From Ixodes scapularis (Eukaryota; Arthropoda; Arachnida; Ixodida; Ixodidae), in contig NW_024609934.1 of assembly GCF_016920785.2 (NCBI RefSeq), positions 310,001 to 374,000 of the forward strand: a stretch of DNA of 64,000 nucleotides. Direction: 5' to 3'. The position numbers and the translations under genes were made by a program. Positions 47,173-57,097 of the stretch are shown here, piece after piece. The notes beneath the pieces were generated by a model. It ran no database searches and had not been told where the DNA came from. It saw nothing but the letters and a program-made list of their open reading frames with translations. The stretch's first letter is position 1. Each line of letters starts with the position of its first letter.

Positions 47173-47245
47173 CACCAGGTCCGGGTATCGAACCCGGGAC
47201 CTCTACATTACAGGTGGAGCGCTCTACCAATTGAGCTAGCCAGGG
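47173..47245 (-). tRNA. tRNA-Thr(UGU)-like, unit 16
   Basis: Last full-length copy, with a substitution in the A box (TAGCTCAATTGG). Confidence 0.45.
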
Positions 47246-47474
47246 GTTAGACGTCCGTAGAGCAAACGGGTTTTATCAGCTGCCACCAGCCTAACACCAA
47301 CAAGGGTGAAGCTTGCAATTTAAGGTTATATTCATAATGCAATCAAATGCAAACGTGCAAGCGAGCTGGACAAGAATGACGAAAATAATCCCTGGAGAAG
47401 GGGAACAAAAGGGACAAAGAACAAACATAAATCTCCAAACACAGCTAGGTGACAGGTGAGCGACCGAAAAAATC

Positions 47475-47502
47475 CACCAGGTTCGGGTATCGAACCCGGG
47501 AC
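47475..47502 (-). pseudogene. Truncated tRNA-like copy (3' part only)
   Basis: The T arm and B box (GGGTTCGATACCCG) remain. The sequence then jumps to the linker of the next unit (GAACACCAACAAGGG), so the 5' half of the tRNA is deleted. Confidence 0.7.
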
Positions 47503-47594
47503 GAACACCAACAAGGGTGAAACTTGCAATTTAAGGTTATAATTATGATGCAATTAAATGCAAACGTGCAAGCGACCTGGACAAGAATGACGAA

Positions 47595-47959
47595 AAGTTT
47601 CCTGGGAAATTTCGCGGGGAACTGATGTCACGTCACCTATACTGCAATTCAGTTACCCGCTCAATTTACTGGGAAAATGCACGTCTCGGGACGTAAGCAT
47701 CTATCGAATTTCCCCCCTATATTTAGAGAAGGGAATTGACTTCACGTGACCTGACGTCGCATGACCTATACCACCATTCCGTTTTCCCCGTAAATTTAGC
47801 GGGAAAGTATACATCACGTGAAACATCAATTCCCTCACCAATTGCCAGAATGCATTTGATGCATTGTAGGACTTTGAAGGCAAAGGTCGCTGCTAATTTT
47901 TTAATTAGAGAGAAAGTGCCCTTCCCCAGCCTTAATTGGTATTTATTTACATGCTCCGT
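47595..47959. other. Degenerate repeat-like stretch after the array
   Basis: Motifs such as TTTCCTGGGAAATTT, AATTTACTGGGAAA, AATTTAGCGGGAAA and CACGTGA/ACGTCAC recur about every 100-130 bp between 47595 and 47830. This suggests an old tandem or palindromic repeat; there is no gene. Confidence 0.35.
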
Positions 47960-48022
47960 TACCTTTCACTGCATTGCCACAAAAAGTTGTCACCAAGTAT
48001 AGGCGATTTTAACTGTATGCCA
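47960..48022. mobile_element. Partial copy of the 31580 fold-back family
   Basis: CACTGCATTGCCACAAAAAG followed by TTGTCACCAAGTATAGG and TTTTAACTGTATGCC matches one arm of the fold-back at 31580-31977 (CACTGCATTGCCAAGAAAAG with TTGTCGCCGAGTATAGGG). Confidence 0.55.
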
Positions 48023-49915
48023 CCGACAAGTCGAGCACAAATTTTCACGGAGATGCCAGTTCAATGGTCTTAAAGAATTTGATTTTTTAGTGTTATCTTC
48101 ATCAGGTTGCACTTTCTAGGCAGGGCTGAAACACTGCATCATATACTTCTCCTCATTGAGTAACGCTTGATTTGAATTAGCATACTTGTTTGTTGAGCTT
48201 TTGAGTGGAACCAAGGATATAAGGTTCTGCCGATTTGTTTAGTGATCATGGACTTTTGACATTCACCCAGGAAACTCTAGAATGAAGGATTGACGAGTTC
48301 AGCTTGTAGTTGTAAACATTTAATAATAAGCTTCTCAACAATTAAGTTACTAAAAGAATAGAATTACTGCTGGAGATTTTGACAAGTAATATTATTAGCT
48401 TAATTAAGCCCTACGGCTACGAGGGGGAAAAGCAGAAAATAAAGTTAGCGGCAGTAAAACACTTACTCTTTAATTTAAACTTCACAGAAGAAAGCCTGCA
48501 GGATTATCAGTATGGTCTAATCACGACCAACGTGCTCACATGTTTAGTAAAACTACGCTATGAGTGGTTTGGAAGAATTTAAATGAATTTGAACTGACAA
48601 CAAACAGATAACACAACCTTAATTTGATTGTATAGTGAGAACTATCTTATTGATGACCAACCAAGCAAAAGAGAACTTGAGAGGGAAAAAATATGCCAAT
48701 GAAAAGAAAGTATCTGAAATAGCGTACTGTGAATGGATGAACGGGAACGAAAACTGGACAGCGGGACTGCTAGAGGCGGGCTGCACAAGCTGATAATGCT
48801 ATGCTCCAGCAGCACCCGATAAAGGGAATACAAAAATGCCTCCAGCTTACTCAAGTGCTTGCTGCATGGCTACCAAAGACGAGTAATCACTGAGAAACTT
48901 CATGGTTAGCCTTAATCGCTTTGGTGCACAACCCTCCGTGTGTTGGCACAACCACTTCCCCCCATGTCAATGGTGGCAAACCGCCAGAAAAACAGTGTGT
49001 TCCTGTCCCCAGTACAACTCTGCTTAGAGAAGGGCACTGTAATAATAGTTACATCCCAGCATTAGGCTGTCTCGGCAGCAAGGGACACCTCTTCTATATA
49101 CCACAAAACAAAAACGTGTGAGCCCCCACAGCCTACACCTGCAGTGATTGGTCCTCGGCTGCGCGCCTGTGGACGTCCAGGCCTTCAACGGCAACACGAT
49201 GCAACAGCTTCGACGGCCGCTGGCATGCTGAAAAAATCTGCAATCAAAACGAGTCAAGAAGCTGTTTCAGTTGAGATGATTTAGCCACAATCCGAGCAAG
49301 GATGCGCGGTATTGGGTGCTGAGGCGCAGCCAAGAGGTGCTGCCCTGTTCCAGAAGCCCGGAGTGACCGCCGGGCAGCAAGAAAGGGTGCGAAGTATTTT
49401 ATTCTGCTTGCAGTTTAAGCCGGCAGCAGTAAGCCGAGGGTGTGTAATGGGCCTTGTGAGCGAGCGGCGGAAACAACATCGAAAGCAATCCGAGGCCACA
49501 ATTAAGAAATGCCAAACTCTTGCACCCATTAGGAGAAAAATCATGTGAAAGCACTTACTACCAATGTAGACGCAGTCCCAAATCTGTACATAACAAGTAA
49601 AAAAAAATTGAAAAAAAATTGTTTTTTGGTGTGCGTGAATTTTGATGCAGAAGCAGAAAAACATGAAACGCTGCTCAGGCAATCGGAATTGGCGTGATTT
49701 TTCCATTTCCTGGTTCTCACCGTAAATATGAATTGTTTCATTGCCAAAGTCCACCTCCTTAAAAGTCAATTTATGTCCGACAATTGATTATAAACCATAT
49801 GAGTAGGCTGTGGTCAGATGAACGTAAACCAACTAGCCTGTGCCTTATCACTTATTTCATGAGTGGGCTGTGGTCAGTCTAAAAAATAAATTAAGATATG
49901 TTTAGGTAGCACAAT
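48023..49915. other. Stretch without a supported gene
   Basis: The longest frames (48642-48854 and 49281-49769, both minus) have no recognisable domain. The latter includes Cys/Phe-rich low-complexity parts and overlaps a plus frame. No RNA gene seen. Confidence 0.45.
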
Positions 49916-49917
49916 AG

Positions 49918-50675
49918 CTTTTTTTAATAGCGTAAACTATGCAAACGGACCCTTTTTCTACTGTGCTCTACGCTTTTTCGCGTGTTTTTAGTTTTCTGCT
50001 GGCGTATACAAGATGATGCTCCCCATCCTTCCCAATTGTCTGACTGCGAGCGACTCCCAAACCACGGTTGCTGGCGTCACACTGCACAGTGAAAGAGCAA
50101 GTGTAGTCCGCTGAAGCGAGTGCGGGATTTCTTGCTAAAAGCTCTTTGATCTTGAGAAATGCTTACTTATGTTTCTCGCATCATATTTGCCTCCGATTTG
50201 CACAGAGCGTCTGTGGGTGAGCTAGCGATGTGCGCAAAATTACGAATGTAATTTTGGTAATAGTCAGCCAGACCCACGAGAGAACGCAGATCCGTCTTTG
50301 CGTTTGACGGGGGAAATTATTTCCGGTCAGAGCCTTTATTTCTGAAGGACATCTTTTCCCTTGGCCCAAAAAGTGGCCCACGTACTGAGCTTTCGCATCA
50401 CCGATATGCGACTTGGCCATTTTCAGAGTTAACCCTGTTTTTTGTATGCTAATGAATATATCTCGCAATCGTGCAGATGCTTTTCCCAACTAGTTCAAAA
50501 ATTGGCCACGTCATCCAGGTAAGGAACTGCAAAAGACTTCCCACTCACGAGAACTTGGTTCATCAAGTCAGAAAAACTAAAAGGTGGGTTTTTTTGTTCA
50601 GAAAACGGGACAAGCGGGAGGAAAGTACCGCAAAAGTGTAATAAAAGCCGTCAGTTTAGTGGCGTTCTCCGTGAA
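49918..50675 (-). pseudogene. Older Ty3/Gypsy copy: RT C-terminus and RNase H
   Basis: Minus-strand frames with several breaks read FSDLMNQVLVSGKSFAVPYLDDVANF (catalytic YLDD, about 50510-50520). They continue with GLTLKMAKSHIGDAKAQYVG (about 50390-50440), the RT thumb and connection, then CSFTVQCDASNRGLGV (about 50060), which holds the first catalytic Asp of RNase H, and VYAIKK near 49920. Order and motifs are those of Ty3/Gypsy Pol. The piece ends at 50675, exactly where the younger element is inserted; its upstream part resumes at 58016. Several stops and frameshifts make it non-functional. Confidence 0.75.
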
Positions 50676-50679
50676 AGGT

Positions 50680-50939
50680 TGTGGGCAACCTGGCGATTCG
50701 AAGCGGTTGGCCCAGGCTGCCGCTCCGACAATCATAAGTGGTCATCTTGAACACGAGGGGGCCAAGGGCAACTGGCCACGCGAGCGGCGCTCCGCCGCTG
50801 ATAAAAGGTCGTCGCAGCGGATGCGCGGGGGCTGTTGGGATCGCGGCGCCGGTGATAGCGCTCATTAAATGTTTACGTGTTGTTGAACCGGTGTGCTGTG
50901 TCATTCTCCGAGACGGGTAGCAGCAAGGGAAATCCCACA
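50680..50939 (+). repeat. 5' LTR
   Basis: This 260-bp LTR has TG...CA ends. It contains TGATAAAAGG near 50797, a possible TATA-like box, and CATTAAATG near 50866, a possible polyadenylation signal, consistent with a U3-R-U5 layout. Confidence 0.95.
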
Positions 50940-50940
50940 C

Positions 50941-50957
50941 TGGCGCCCAGACGTGAT
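50941..50957 (+). other. Primer-binding site
   Basis: TGGCGCCCAGACGTGAT starts one base after the 5' LTR. TGG is complementary to a tRNA CCA end, and TGGCGCC is the start of many lysine-tRNA-type primer-binding sites. The remaining bases do not settle the primer tRNA. Confidence 0.6.
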
Positions 50958-51107
50958 ATGCTGCTCGTCTGGGAGGATGGCAGCAAACTGGGTTCGTTCT
51001 TACATTTTACATAGTCCATTTTGCGTTCCTGAGTTTGCCCACAGTTGAGGGGGCGTTTCTTCGCAAGCCTAAGTTCATCGACCTGCGGAAGTCTCCACTA
51101 CAACACG

Positions 51108-52261
51108 ATGCCGTCTACAGGGGACGCCGACGGAAACGTGAGTGAGGACGACCTTTTGACGCTCGGTGCACTCGCGGATAACGCCGCCAGCGACATAAAA
51201 CCAGACGCTAAGCCTGCAGTCTCTGTCCCGGCAAGCGCATCATTAGAGGGTGGTCTAGCAGAACTAAGAGTGGCCATGACCATGCTTCTTAACATACAAC
51301 GAGAGCTGATGATGCGCTCAAGCCCCACTCCTGCTGGAAGCACGCCCCCAGGTACTTCCTAAGGCTCTCGCTTAGCGTTCCGGTTTTTTCGGGGTACGCA
51401 GATAGAAAGTCAGTCGCGATGTTCGTCTCGGAACTGCGGGACTACCAAGCTGCGTCGGGAATTGACGACGAAACCATCCTCACCCGCCTTTTGCCGGTTG
51501 CACTGACAGACAGTGCAGCACTGTGGAGGCAAAGACAAACTGAATTCACGAGTATGTCAGATTTTGAGGCACGATTTAGGGCGGAGTTCCTGCCTCCGGA
51601 TTACAGCGTGCGGATTAAGGACGAGCTGCGCGCGCGCACACAGCACCCGGAAGAGTCACTTATTGAGTTTGTAAGGGCTCTCCAGGGCCTGTACGATATC
51701 GCCGACGCCGCGGCACTGGACGCGGAGAAAGTACAACGCGCCATGCGCCAAAGCCACCCGCGTTTCCATCCCCATCTCAGGGGACGTACCTTTACGAATT
51801 TAGACGAGATGGCGGGGGAGGCGATCAGCATCCAGGCCGACATCCTCGCGGAACTAAGATACCGACCCCCTCCACCGCAGAACATGACTCTGGAACCATC
51901 ATTTGCGTGGTCTGGAAACGCACGTGTACATAGATTCAAGAGAGAACAAGACGATTCCAATCAGCCATCCGTCCCCCAAACCCCTGATCCTCGTGCATAC
52001 GAATCACGGAGGTGCAGCGGTTACGAAGGCACGCATTCACAACGCTACAGCCCCTCCATTGGTCAAGATGAGTTCTCGTCCTCTGGACCGGTAACGCGGA
52101 GCTTGGGAGAGGCAAGAGAGAGCGGGACACCGCACGAAGCCGACGGGCGGGCCTCGCCCCGTTGTTTTCGATGCGACCAGCCAGGACTCATACACCGGGA
52201 CTGCAGCGAAAGGCAGCGGCCGCCTCAGACACAGGGAAACGGCTACGGCCGGCGTTGGTAA
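51108..52261 (+). pseudogene. gag: Gag, split by one frameshift
   Basis: A start at 51108 (MPSTGDADGN) gives 84 residues to a stop at 51362. The main capsid part continues in another frame from about 51385 with GYADRKSVAMFVSELRDYQ, the region of the Gypsy Gag that packs the capsid shell (SDFEARFRAEFLP, SLIEFVRALQGLYD). Near its end is CFRCDQPGLIHRDC: Cys at positions 1, 4 and 14 of a CCHC knuckle are kept, but the expected His at position 9 is Leu, with a His two residues later. The frame stops with TAA at 52259. A -1 frameshift heptamer lies 18 nt before that stop and leads into pol. Gag would assemble the particle and bind element RNA. Confidence 0.85.
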
Positions 52262-52285
52262 GAAATTTCTACTTTCCGCCGGCCG
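52234..52285 (+). promoter_or_regulatory. -1 programmed ribosomal frameshift signal between gag and pol
   Basis: The heptamer GGGAAAC (52234-52240) is in the correct phase with gag (G GGA AAC). It is followed by a 5-nt spacer and a perfect 9-bp GC-rich stem, CGGCCGGCG (52246-52254) with CGCCGGCCG (52277-52285). The gag stop lies in the loop. Slippage to -1 changes reading from QGNGY to GKRLR and enters the long frame that carries the repeat domain. GGGAAAC is an established slippery heptamer in retroviruses. Confidence 0.85.
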
Positions 52286-52431
52286 CGTCGAAAACACAAT
52301 CCACGAGATCGAGCCGCCGCAGCCGCCTTCGGGCCTCCCGGAGGCTCGCACGGGCTCCGGGGAGAGACGCTTTTCTATCGACCCTCGGTGGCCCTCCACC
52401 ACTTTCTCTTCCCAATAACACTCTTCGTCGT

Positions 52432-53545
52432 GAGACTCCCGGCGTGTCTGATTTTGCATGGACACCCGGGCGCCCAGCTCACACCGTTCGCGGTGTTGAG
52501 ACTCCCGGCGCGTCTGCTCTCGCCCTGACAACCGGGCGGCCAGCTCACAACACTTTCCGTCATGAGACTCCCGGCGCGTCGGCGTTCGCTTTGACACCCG
52601 GGCGCCCAGCTCACACCGTTCGCGGTCTTGAGACTCCCGGCGTGTCTGCTCTCGTATCGACAACCGGGCGGCCAGCTCATAACACTTTCACTCTTTGTTG
52701 TGAGACTCCCGGCGTGTCCGATTTTGCATGGACACCCGGGCGCCCAGCTCACACCGTTCGCGGTCTTGAGACTCCCGGCGTGTCTGCTCTCGCATCGACA
52801 ACCGGGCGGGCAGCTCACAACTCTTTTTGTCATGAGACTCCCGGCGTGTCGCCTTCCGCGTCAACACCCGGGCGCCCAGCTCACACCGTTCGCTGTCTTA
52901 AGACTCCCGGCGTGCCTGCTCTCGCGTTGACAACCGGGCGGCCAGCTCATAACACTTTCACTCTTCCTCGTGAGACTCCCGGCGTGTCGGCTTCCACACC
53001 GACACCCGGGCGCCCAGCTCACACCGCTCGCGGTCTTGAGACTCCCGGCGTGCCTGCTGTTGCAGTGACACCCGGGCGGCCAGCTCACAACTCTCCATCA
53101 TGAGACTCCCGGCGTGTCGGCTTTCACACCAACACCTGGGCGCCCAGCTCACACCGCTCGCGGTCTTGAGACTCCCGGCGTGCCTGCTGTTGCAGTGACA
53201 TCCGGGCGGCCAGCTCACAACACTCTCCGTCATGAGACTCCCGGCGTGTCGGCTTTCACACCAACACCCCGGCGCCCAGCTCACACCGTTCACGGTCTTG
53301 AGACTCCCGGCGTGTCTTCTTTCGCACAAACACCCGGGCGGCTAGCTCATAACACTCTTCGTCGTGAGACTCCCGGCCGTGTCGGCTTTCACACCTACAC
53401 CGGGGCGCCCAGCTCACACCGTTCGCAGTCTTGAGACTCCCGGCGTGCTGCTGTTGCAGTGACACCCGGGCGGCCAGCTAACATGCTCGGTCATGAGACT
53501 CCCGGCGCGTCTGCCTTTGCACTGATCCCCGGGCGAACAGCTTCA
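52432..53545 (+). repeat. 66-bp coding minisatellite, 17 copies, in the N-terminal part of pol
   Basis: GAGACTCCCGGCG recurs 17 times from 52432 to 53495 with spacing mostly 66 bp (22 codons; range 62-72). Two half-types alternate: one with ACCCGGGCGCCCAGCTCACA, one with AACCGGGCGGCCAGCTCA. In the -1 frame (52162-53103) each unit reads ETPGVSA followed by TPGRPAHT or TTGRPAHN, a Pro/Gly-rich repeat of about 22 residues. Spacings of 72 keep the frame; those of 64, 67 and 62 near the right end break it, so reading shifts at 53103 and again near 53390. All six frames are fairly open here because of the repeat. Function unknown; it sits between Gag and protease. Confidence 0.85.
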
Positions 53546-53814
53546 CTGTTCCCGGTCCTACGCTACCCGAAGCAACTGCATTTGAGTTGGACCCTAATGT
53601 GATTCTCTTTCAGCCAAATGCCAGCCCGATCCTCAGCGTCAGAGCCACTTTGAAGTTCTCAACACCAACGATGGTCGCTCTGGATGGCCGGCCGCTAATG
53701 GACTCGCACCAGCCGACGGGGGTAGGAACAACCTCACTAAACGAGGAACTGACAGTGCTCATCCCAGCTGTGACTAGAATCGAATCTACACCCAAGTCTC
53801 TTGAACTTCGTATG

Positions 53815-54330
53815 ACTGAATGTACTAGGTACACCAGTAGCCGCTCTTTTAGATACTGGGGCAAACATATCGCTTATTGGGGATGCTGTATTTGCGGAAT
53901 GTAACAAGAGAAAGATACATCTTCGGTCAGCAAACGTGAAATTGCAAGTAGCATCGGGGTCCGTACTGCCTGCTGCCGGCGCAGTCAGGTTACGAATTTC
54001 CTTTCATGGTAGAAAACGAAGACAACGGTTCGTATACCTCCCGGAACTGCCGGTGCCCATGATCCTGGGTAGAGATTTTATTGCAGCGGAGCGGGCTATG
54101 CTCGACTTCGCCCAAGCTGGATATTGGTTGGGTGGCGAAACGAAATTAACGCCGTTTACCAGACGGCAGGATTGTATTCGCGGCCAAGCGTTCCCGTTAA
54201 ACTTTGCCGGGCAGATGCCTTTACTTCCAGACAGCGTGCTCAAAGCCTTGCAAAAGTGTTCCGGTGAAGACAAACAGAAGCAGCTCCAGCAACTGCTGGA
54301 ACCCTTCTCGCCGATGTTCACGGAAAGACC
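53815..54330 (+). pseudogene. pro: Aspartic protease (Gypsy PR)
   Basis: The frame reads PVAALLDTGANISLIG, with the active-site DTGA at 53852-53863. It continues with VKLQVASGSVLPAAGAVRLR and LPELPVPMILGRDFIA; ILGRDF is the usual C-terminal ILG motif of retroviral-type proteases. The domain continues without a stop into RT. Its upstream connection to the repeat domain is broken by a TGA near 53813 and frameshifts in the last repeats. The enzyme would cleave Gag and Pol as a dimer. Confidence 0.85.
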
Positions 54331-55060
54331 TGGGAAAACCGATCTGCTACAGCACCGCATCGAAACCAAGGATGCACCTCCGCGGAGGTGCAATCCGAGA
54401 CCCATAAGTGCTCACAAGCGCGAACTTCTTGATGCGGCGCTATTGGAAATGATCGACACAGGCGCAGTACGTCAGCCGAAAAGCCCGTGGGCTTCCCCGG
54501 TGGTCCTTGCTCCAAAGAAGGACTGCACAGCAAGGCTTTGTGTTGATTACAGGCGCCTAAATGAAGTGTCAGTCAGAGACAGTTACCCGTTTCCTAGTAT
54601 TTCCTTAGTAATGTATGCCCTTAAAAACGCGACTGTTTTCACAACCCTCGATTGCAGCCGCGGATTTCTTCAAATCTAAGTTCATCAGGCTGATGTAAAG
54701 AAGACCGCATTCATTTGCCATAGGGGGTTGTTCGAATTCACTCGCCTTCCCTTTGGTTTGTCCAACTCTCCCGCCAGCTTTCAACGCCTAATAGACATTG
54801 TCCTCGGTGACGCGAAGTACGAGTTTGCGATGGCGTACATGGATGACGTAGTGGTGTTTTCACGAACATTCGAGGAGCATCTCGTGCACCTTCAGATCAT
54901 ACTCGATTCATCCAGATAAAGTCCAGTTGGCATCACCTGTAATCTACCTTCTCGGATTTGTTCTGGATAACTGAAAGCTGCGGCCGAATGAAGATAAGCT
55001 GCGCGCAATAACGGAGTACTCACCCCCTTACGACGTCAAAAGCCTACAGAGATATCTCGG
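54331..55060 (+). pseudogene. pol: Reverse transcriptase (Gypsy RT)
   Basis: RT motifs appear in order: LLDAALLEMIDTGAVRQPKS, SPWASPVVLAPKKDC, LCVDYRRLNEVSV, TLDCSRGFLQI, FTRLPFGLSNSPASFQRL and the catalytic AYMDDVVVFSR (about 54836-54850). A TAA at 54677-54679 interrupts directly after FLQI, in the region holding the first catalytic Asp. A frameshift near 54910 and a TGA near 54971 follow. LRAITEYSPPYDVKSLQRYL leads into the connection domain. Ty3/Gypsy type, plus strand. Confidence 0.9.
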
Positions 55061-55061
55061 G

Positions 55062-55615
55062 ATGATTGCGTTTTACAGAAATTTTATTCCGCACTGCGCA
55101 GAGATAACTGAACCTCTGAACCGATTGCTCCACAAAAAAACGAAATGGTGCTGGGGGCAAGAGCAGCAAACCGCATTCGCGTGTCTTTTATGGGCTGTGA
55201 CTGAAAACGCGTGTTTAAACCTGCCCGACTTGAATCGTCCGCTCATCTTGCAGAACGACGCAAGCGATTACGGATTAGGAACAGTCCTTCTGCAAGAACA
55301 TGACAGTGTTCTTCGTCCCGTAGCTTTCGCCAGTCATATGTTAACCGGAGCGGAGCGAAACTACTCAACAACTGAAAAAGAGTGCCTGGCAATTATTTGA
55401 CATGTACCTTGACGGCGCTTCGTTCAGCATTCAAACTGGCCACATGGCTCTCTCGTGGCTCAAAGGGTTTCAAAACCCTGCAGGACGACTTGCTCGATGG
55501 GCCCTTTCGCTCCAGCGCTACAAATACACAATCGAGTACAAGCGTGGAGTGGCTAACCACGTTGCAGATGCGTTGTCCTGTGCTCCACTTCTCGGGCAGG
55601 AAATGCAGGTTGATC
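55062..55615 (+). pseudogene. pol: RNase H and tether region
   Basis: GMIAFYRNFIPHCAEITEPL and the QNDASDYGLGTVLLQ segment (first catalytic Asp of RNase H) precede RNYSTTEKECLAII with its catalytic Glu. A TGA with a frameshift near 55400 breaks the frame; the next part reads HMALSWLKGFQNPAGRLARW and IEYKRGVANHVADALSC, with the final catalytic Asp. Order and spacing are as in Ty3/Gypsy Pol. Confidence 0.85.
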
Positions 55616-55720
55616 CCGACTTGGTGGCACTGGCCAATGTGGCACCCATCACACCAGAGTCGCGGTGGGTAACCCTGGTGAGCAGAGAGGAGCTCAAGCG
55701 GCCCAGCTGTCCGATGGACT

Positions 55721-56772
55721 TTGTCAGAAGGTGATCACCAGCTGGCAGAAGAAAACTCAGCCGACGCTGGCAATCCCAGAGACTTGGACTCATACCTGCT
55801 CAGCAGCGACGGCATCCTGCTGCGGTACATCACCCAGGCGGACGATGGGTTCAGCGGCCCGCCATTCCGGTCTGTAATACCACGTAAACTACATAAGTCA
55901 TTTATAAGATATATGCATGATCCCGCCGTGGCAGGCCACAGCAGTGGGAGCAAAACTTACGAAAAGTTGTCCCAAATTGCAACGTGGCCAGGTATGAGGG
56001 AGGATGTGATAAGGTACGCACGCAGCTGCCCGGTTTGTCAGAAGGCAAAACCCCGAGGTGGCCAACCACCAGGTTTAATGCAGTCGGTCGAAAGCAAGTA
56101 CCCCTGGGAGTGTGTTGCCTGCGACGTTGTCGGTCCCATTCCCCGTAGTCCACGCGGCAATCAGTATTTGCTAGTAGTGACCGACCATTTCACAAAATAG
56201 GTCGAAATGTTTCCTTTGCGCAAACTAGACTCTAGGAAAATCTGGGACTATCTTCTCAAGACGTTCGCGCGCTTTGGCTTTGCCGCAACGCTTATTACAG
56301 ACAACGCTTCTTATTTTGTTAGCAAGGTGTTCGTGGATGCGTGTAAGGCGCTAGGCATACGGCACAAACGGACTTCGCCATACCATCCACAGGCGAATGT
56401 CACGGAAAAAGTGAACCGTAACCTGAAGCAGATGCTTGTATCGCCTACAGAGCGACACAAAGACTGGGACGCGAAATTAGCAGAAATGCATTCGCTACCC
56501 GCACAACAACCAACCGGTCCACGGGTTTTACTCCAGCCCAACTTAAGTTTGGGAAAGAGCTCGTGTTTCTCCTGGGAAACGGCCTCCTTTGCACAAATCC
56601 TGCAAGCATGCAGCGCTCAACCACGCAGTTCGCAGAAGATCTCCGGAAGCGTTTCACGGAAACCTGCGTGAAGCTCGAGAGAGCCTCGACGTCTCGAGAC
56701 CGCAGCAGGCAAACCAGTACAACAAGGGGAGGCGAAATCTGCAGTTCAAGGTAGGAGATCTGGTACTGAGGT
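55721..56772 (+). pseudogene. pol: Integrase (zinc and catalytic domains)
   Basis: The zinc-binding part has YMHDPAVAGH (two His) and CPVCQKAK (two Cys). The catalytic triad is visible as Asp in CDVVGPIP (about 56123), Asp in LITDNASYF (about 56299) and Glu in QANVTEKVNR (about 56404), with the roughly 35-residue spacing usual between the last two. A TAG at 56198-56200 and a frameshift near 56500 interrupt it. A further frame change near 55725 separates it from RNase H. The C-terminal part reaches FKVGDLVLR and is then cut by an inserted sequence at 56774. Confidence 0.88.
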
Positions 56773-56773
56773 G

Positions 56774-57097
56774 ATTAAAATAACCCTGCCAACATTACTG
56801 AACACTCTTATGGGCTCTAATTTTGATGTCGAATCTTCCGATACGTGTGCGCTAAAGGATTATTTTCTTTCTAATTAAACAATCCTTACTGCTGTTAATT
56901 AGCTAGCAGATTTTTGCTTTTGTTTTTGTTTCGTTAATTTTTTGTTGTTAAATATTTTGTATTATATAAATTCTTGTGTATGACTTCCCCAATGCTGTGT
57001 ACCTGTGGGGGGCTGAGGACCAGTCAAGCTGCTTGCACAGCTTTTTTCCTCAGCTCCCACCATACTTGTATGGTAAAAATAAAGTCATTATTATAAC
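56774..57097 (+). mobile_element. LINE-like 3' fragment inserted in the integrase C-terminus
   Basis: About 324 bp separates VGDLVLR from HPPSDAARGF, which should be continuous in the integrase. The insert is AT-rich and ends with TACTTGTATGGTAAAAATAA followed by GTCATTATTATA, a polyadenylation-type signal with ATT-rich tail as in CR1-like LINEs. It has no coding motifs. The precise ends and target duplication are uncertain. Confidence 0.55.

Larger units (their letters stand above)
42547..47594 (-). repeat. Tandem array of a 302-bp tRNA-containing unit (about 16.7 copies)
   Basis: The unit beginning GACGAAAATAATCCCTGGAG repeats at 302-bp steps (42547, 42849, 43152, 43454 and onward to 47379). 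Each complete unit has, on the minus strand, a tRNA-like sequence with A box TAGCTCAGTTGG and B box GGTTCGATACC, then TTTTTT about 5 nt past the tRNA 3' end, a pol III terminator. Units 5-16 are almost identical, units 1-4 are more diverged, and the last copy (from 47379) loses the 5' half of its tRNA and a linker. The array looks like recent unequal-crossover expansion of one tRNA-like locus. A diverged fragment of the unit occurs alone at 63808. Confidence 0.9.

Noticed and set aside
42803..47553. Sixteen similar 66-codon minus-strand frames beginning MVERSTCN
   Set aside because: They are translations through the tRNA-like sequence and its linker, repeated because the DNA repeats. Such tRNA-derived proteins are a known annotation artefact.
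42547..47594. Possible CRISPR array
   Set aside because: Repeats and intervals are both conserved, the unit is 302 bp, and the sequence is eukaryotic; there are no unique spacers.
49281..49769. 162-codon minus-strand frame
   Set aside because: No recognisable domain, low-complexity Phe/Cys stretches and an overlapping frame on the other strand.
52037..53465. Long minus-strand frames over the Gypsy minisatellite (up to 208 codons)
   Set aside because: They are shadows of the 66-bp repeat, whose length divisible by three keeps all frames open. The plus -1 frame is the one joined to gag by the frameshift signal.
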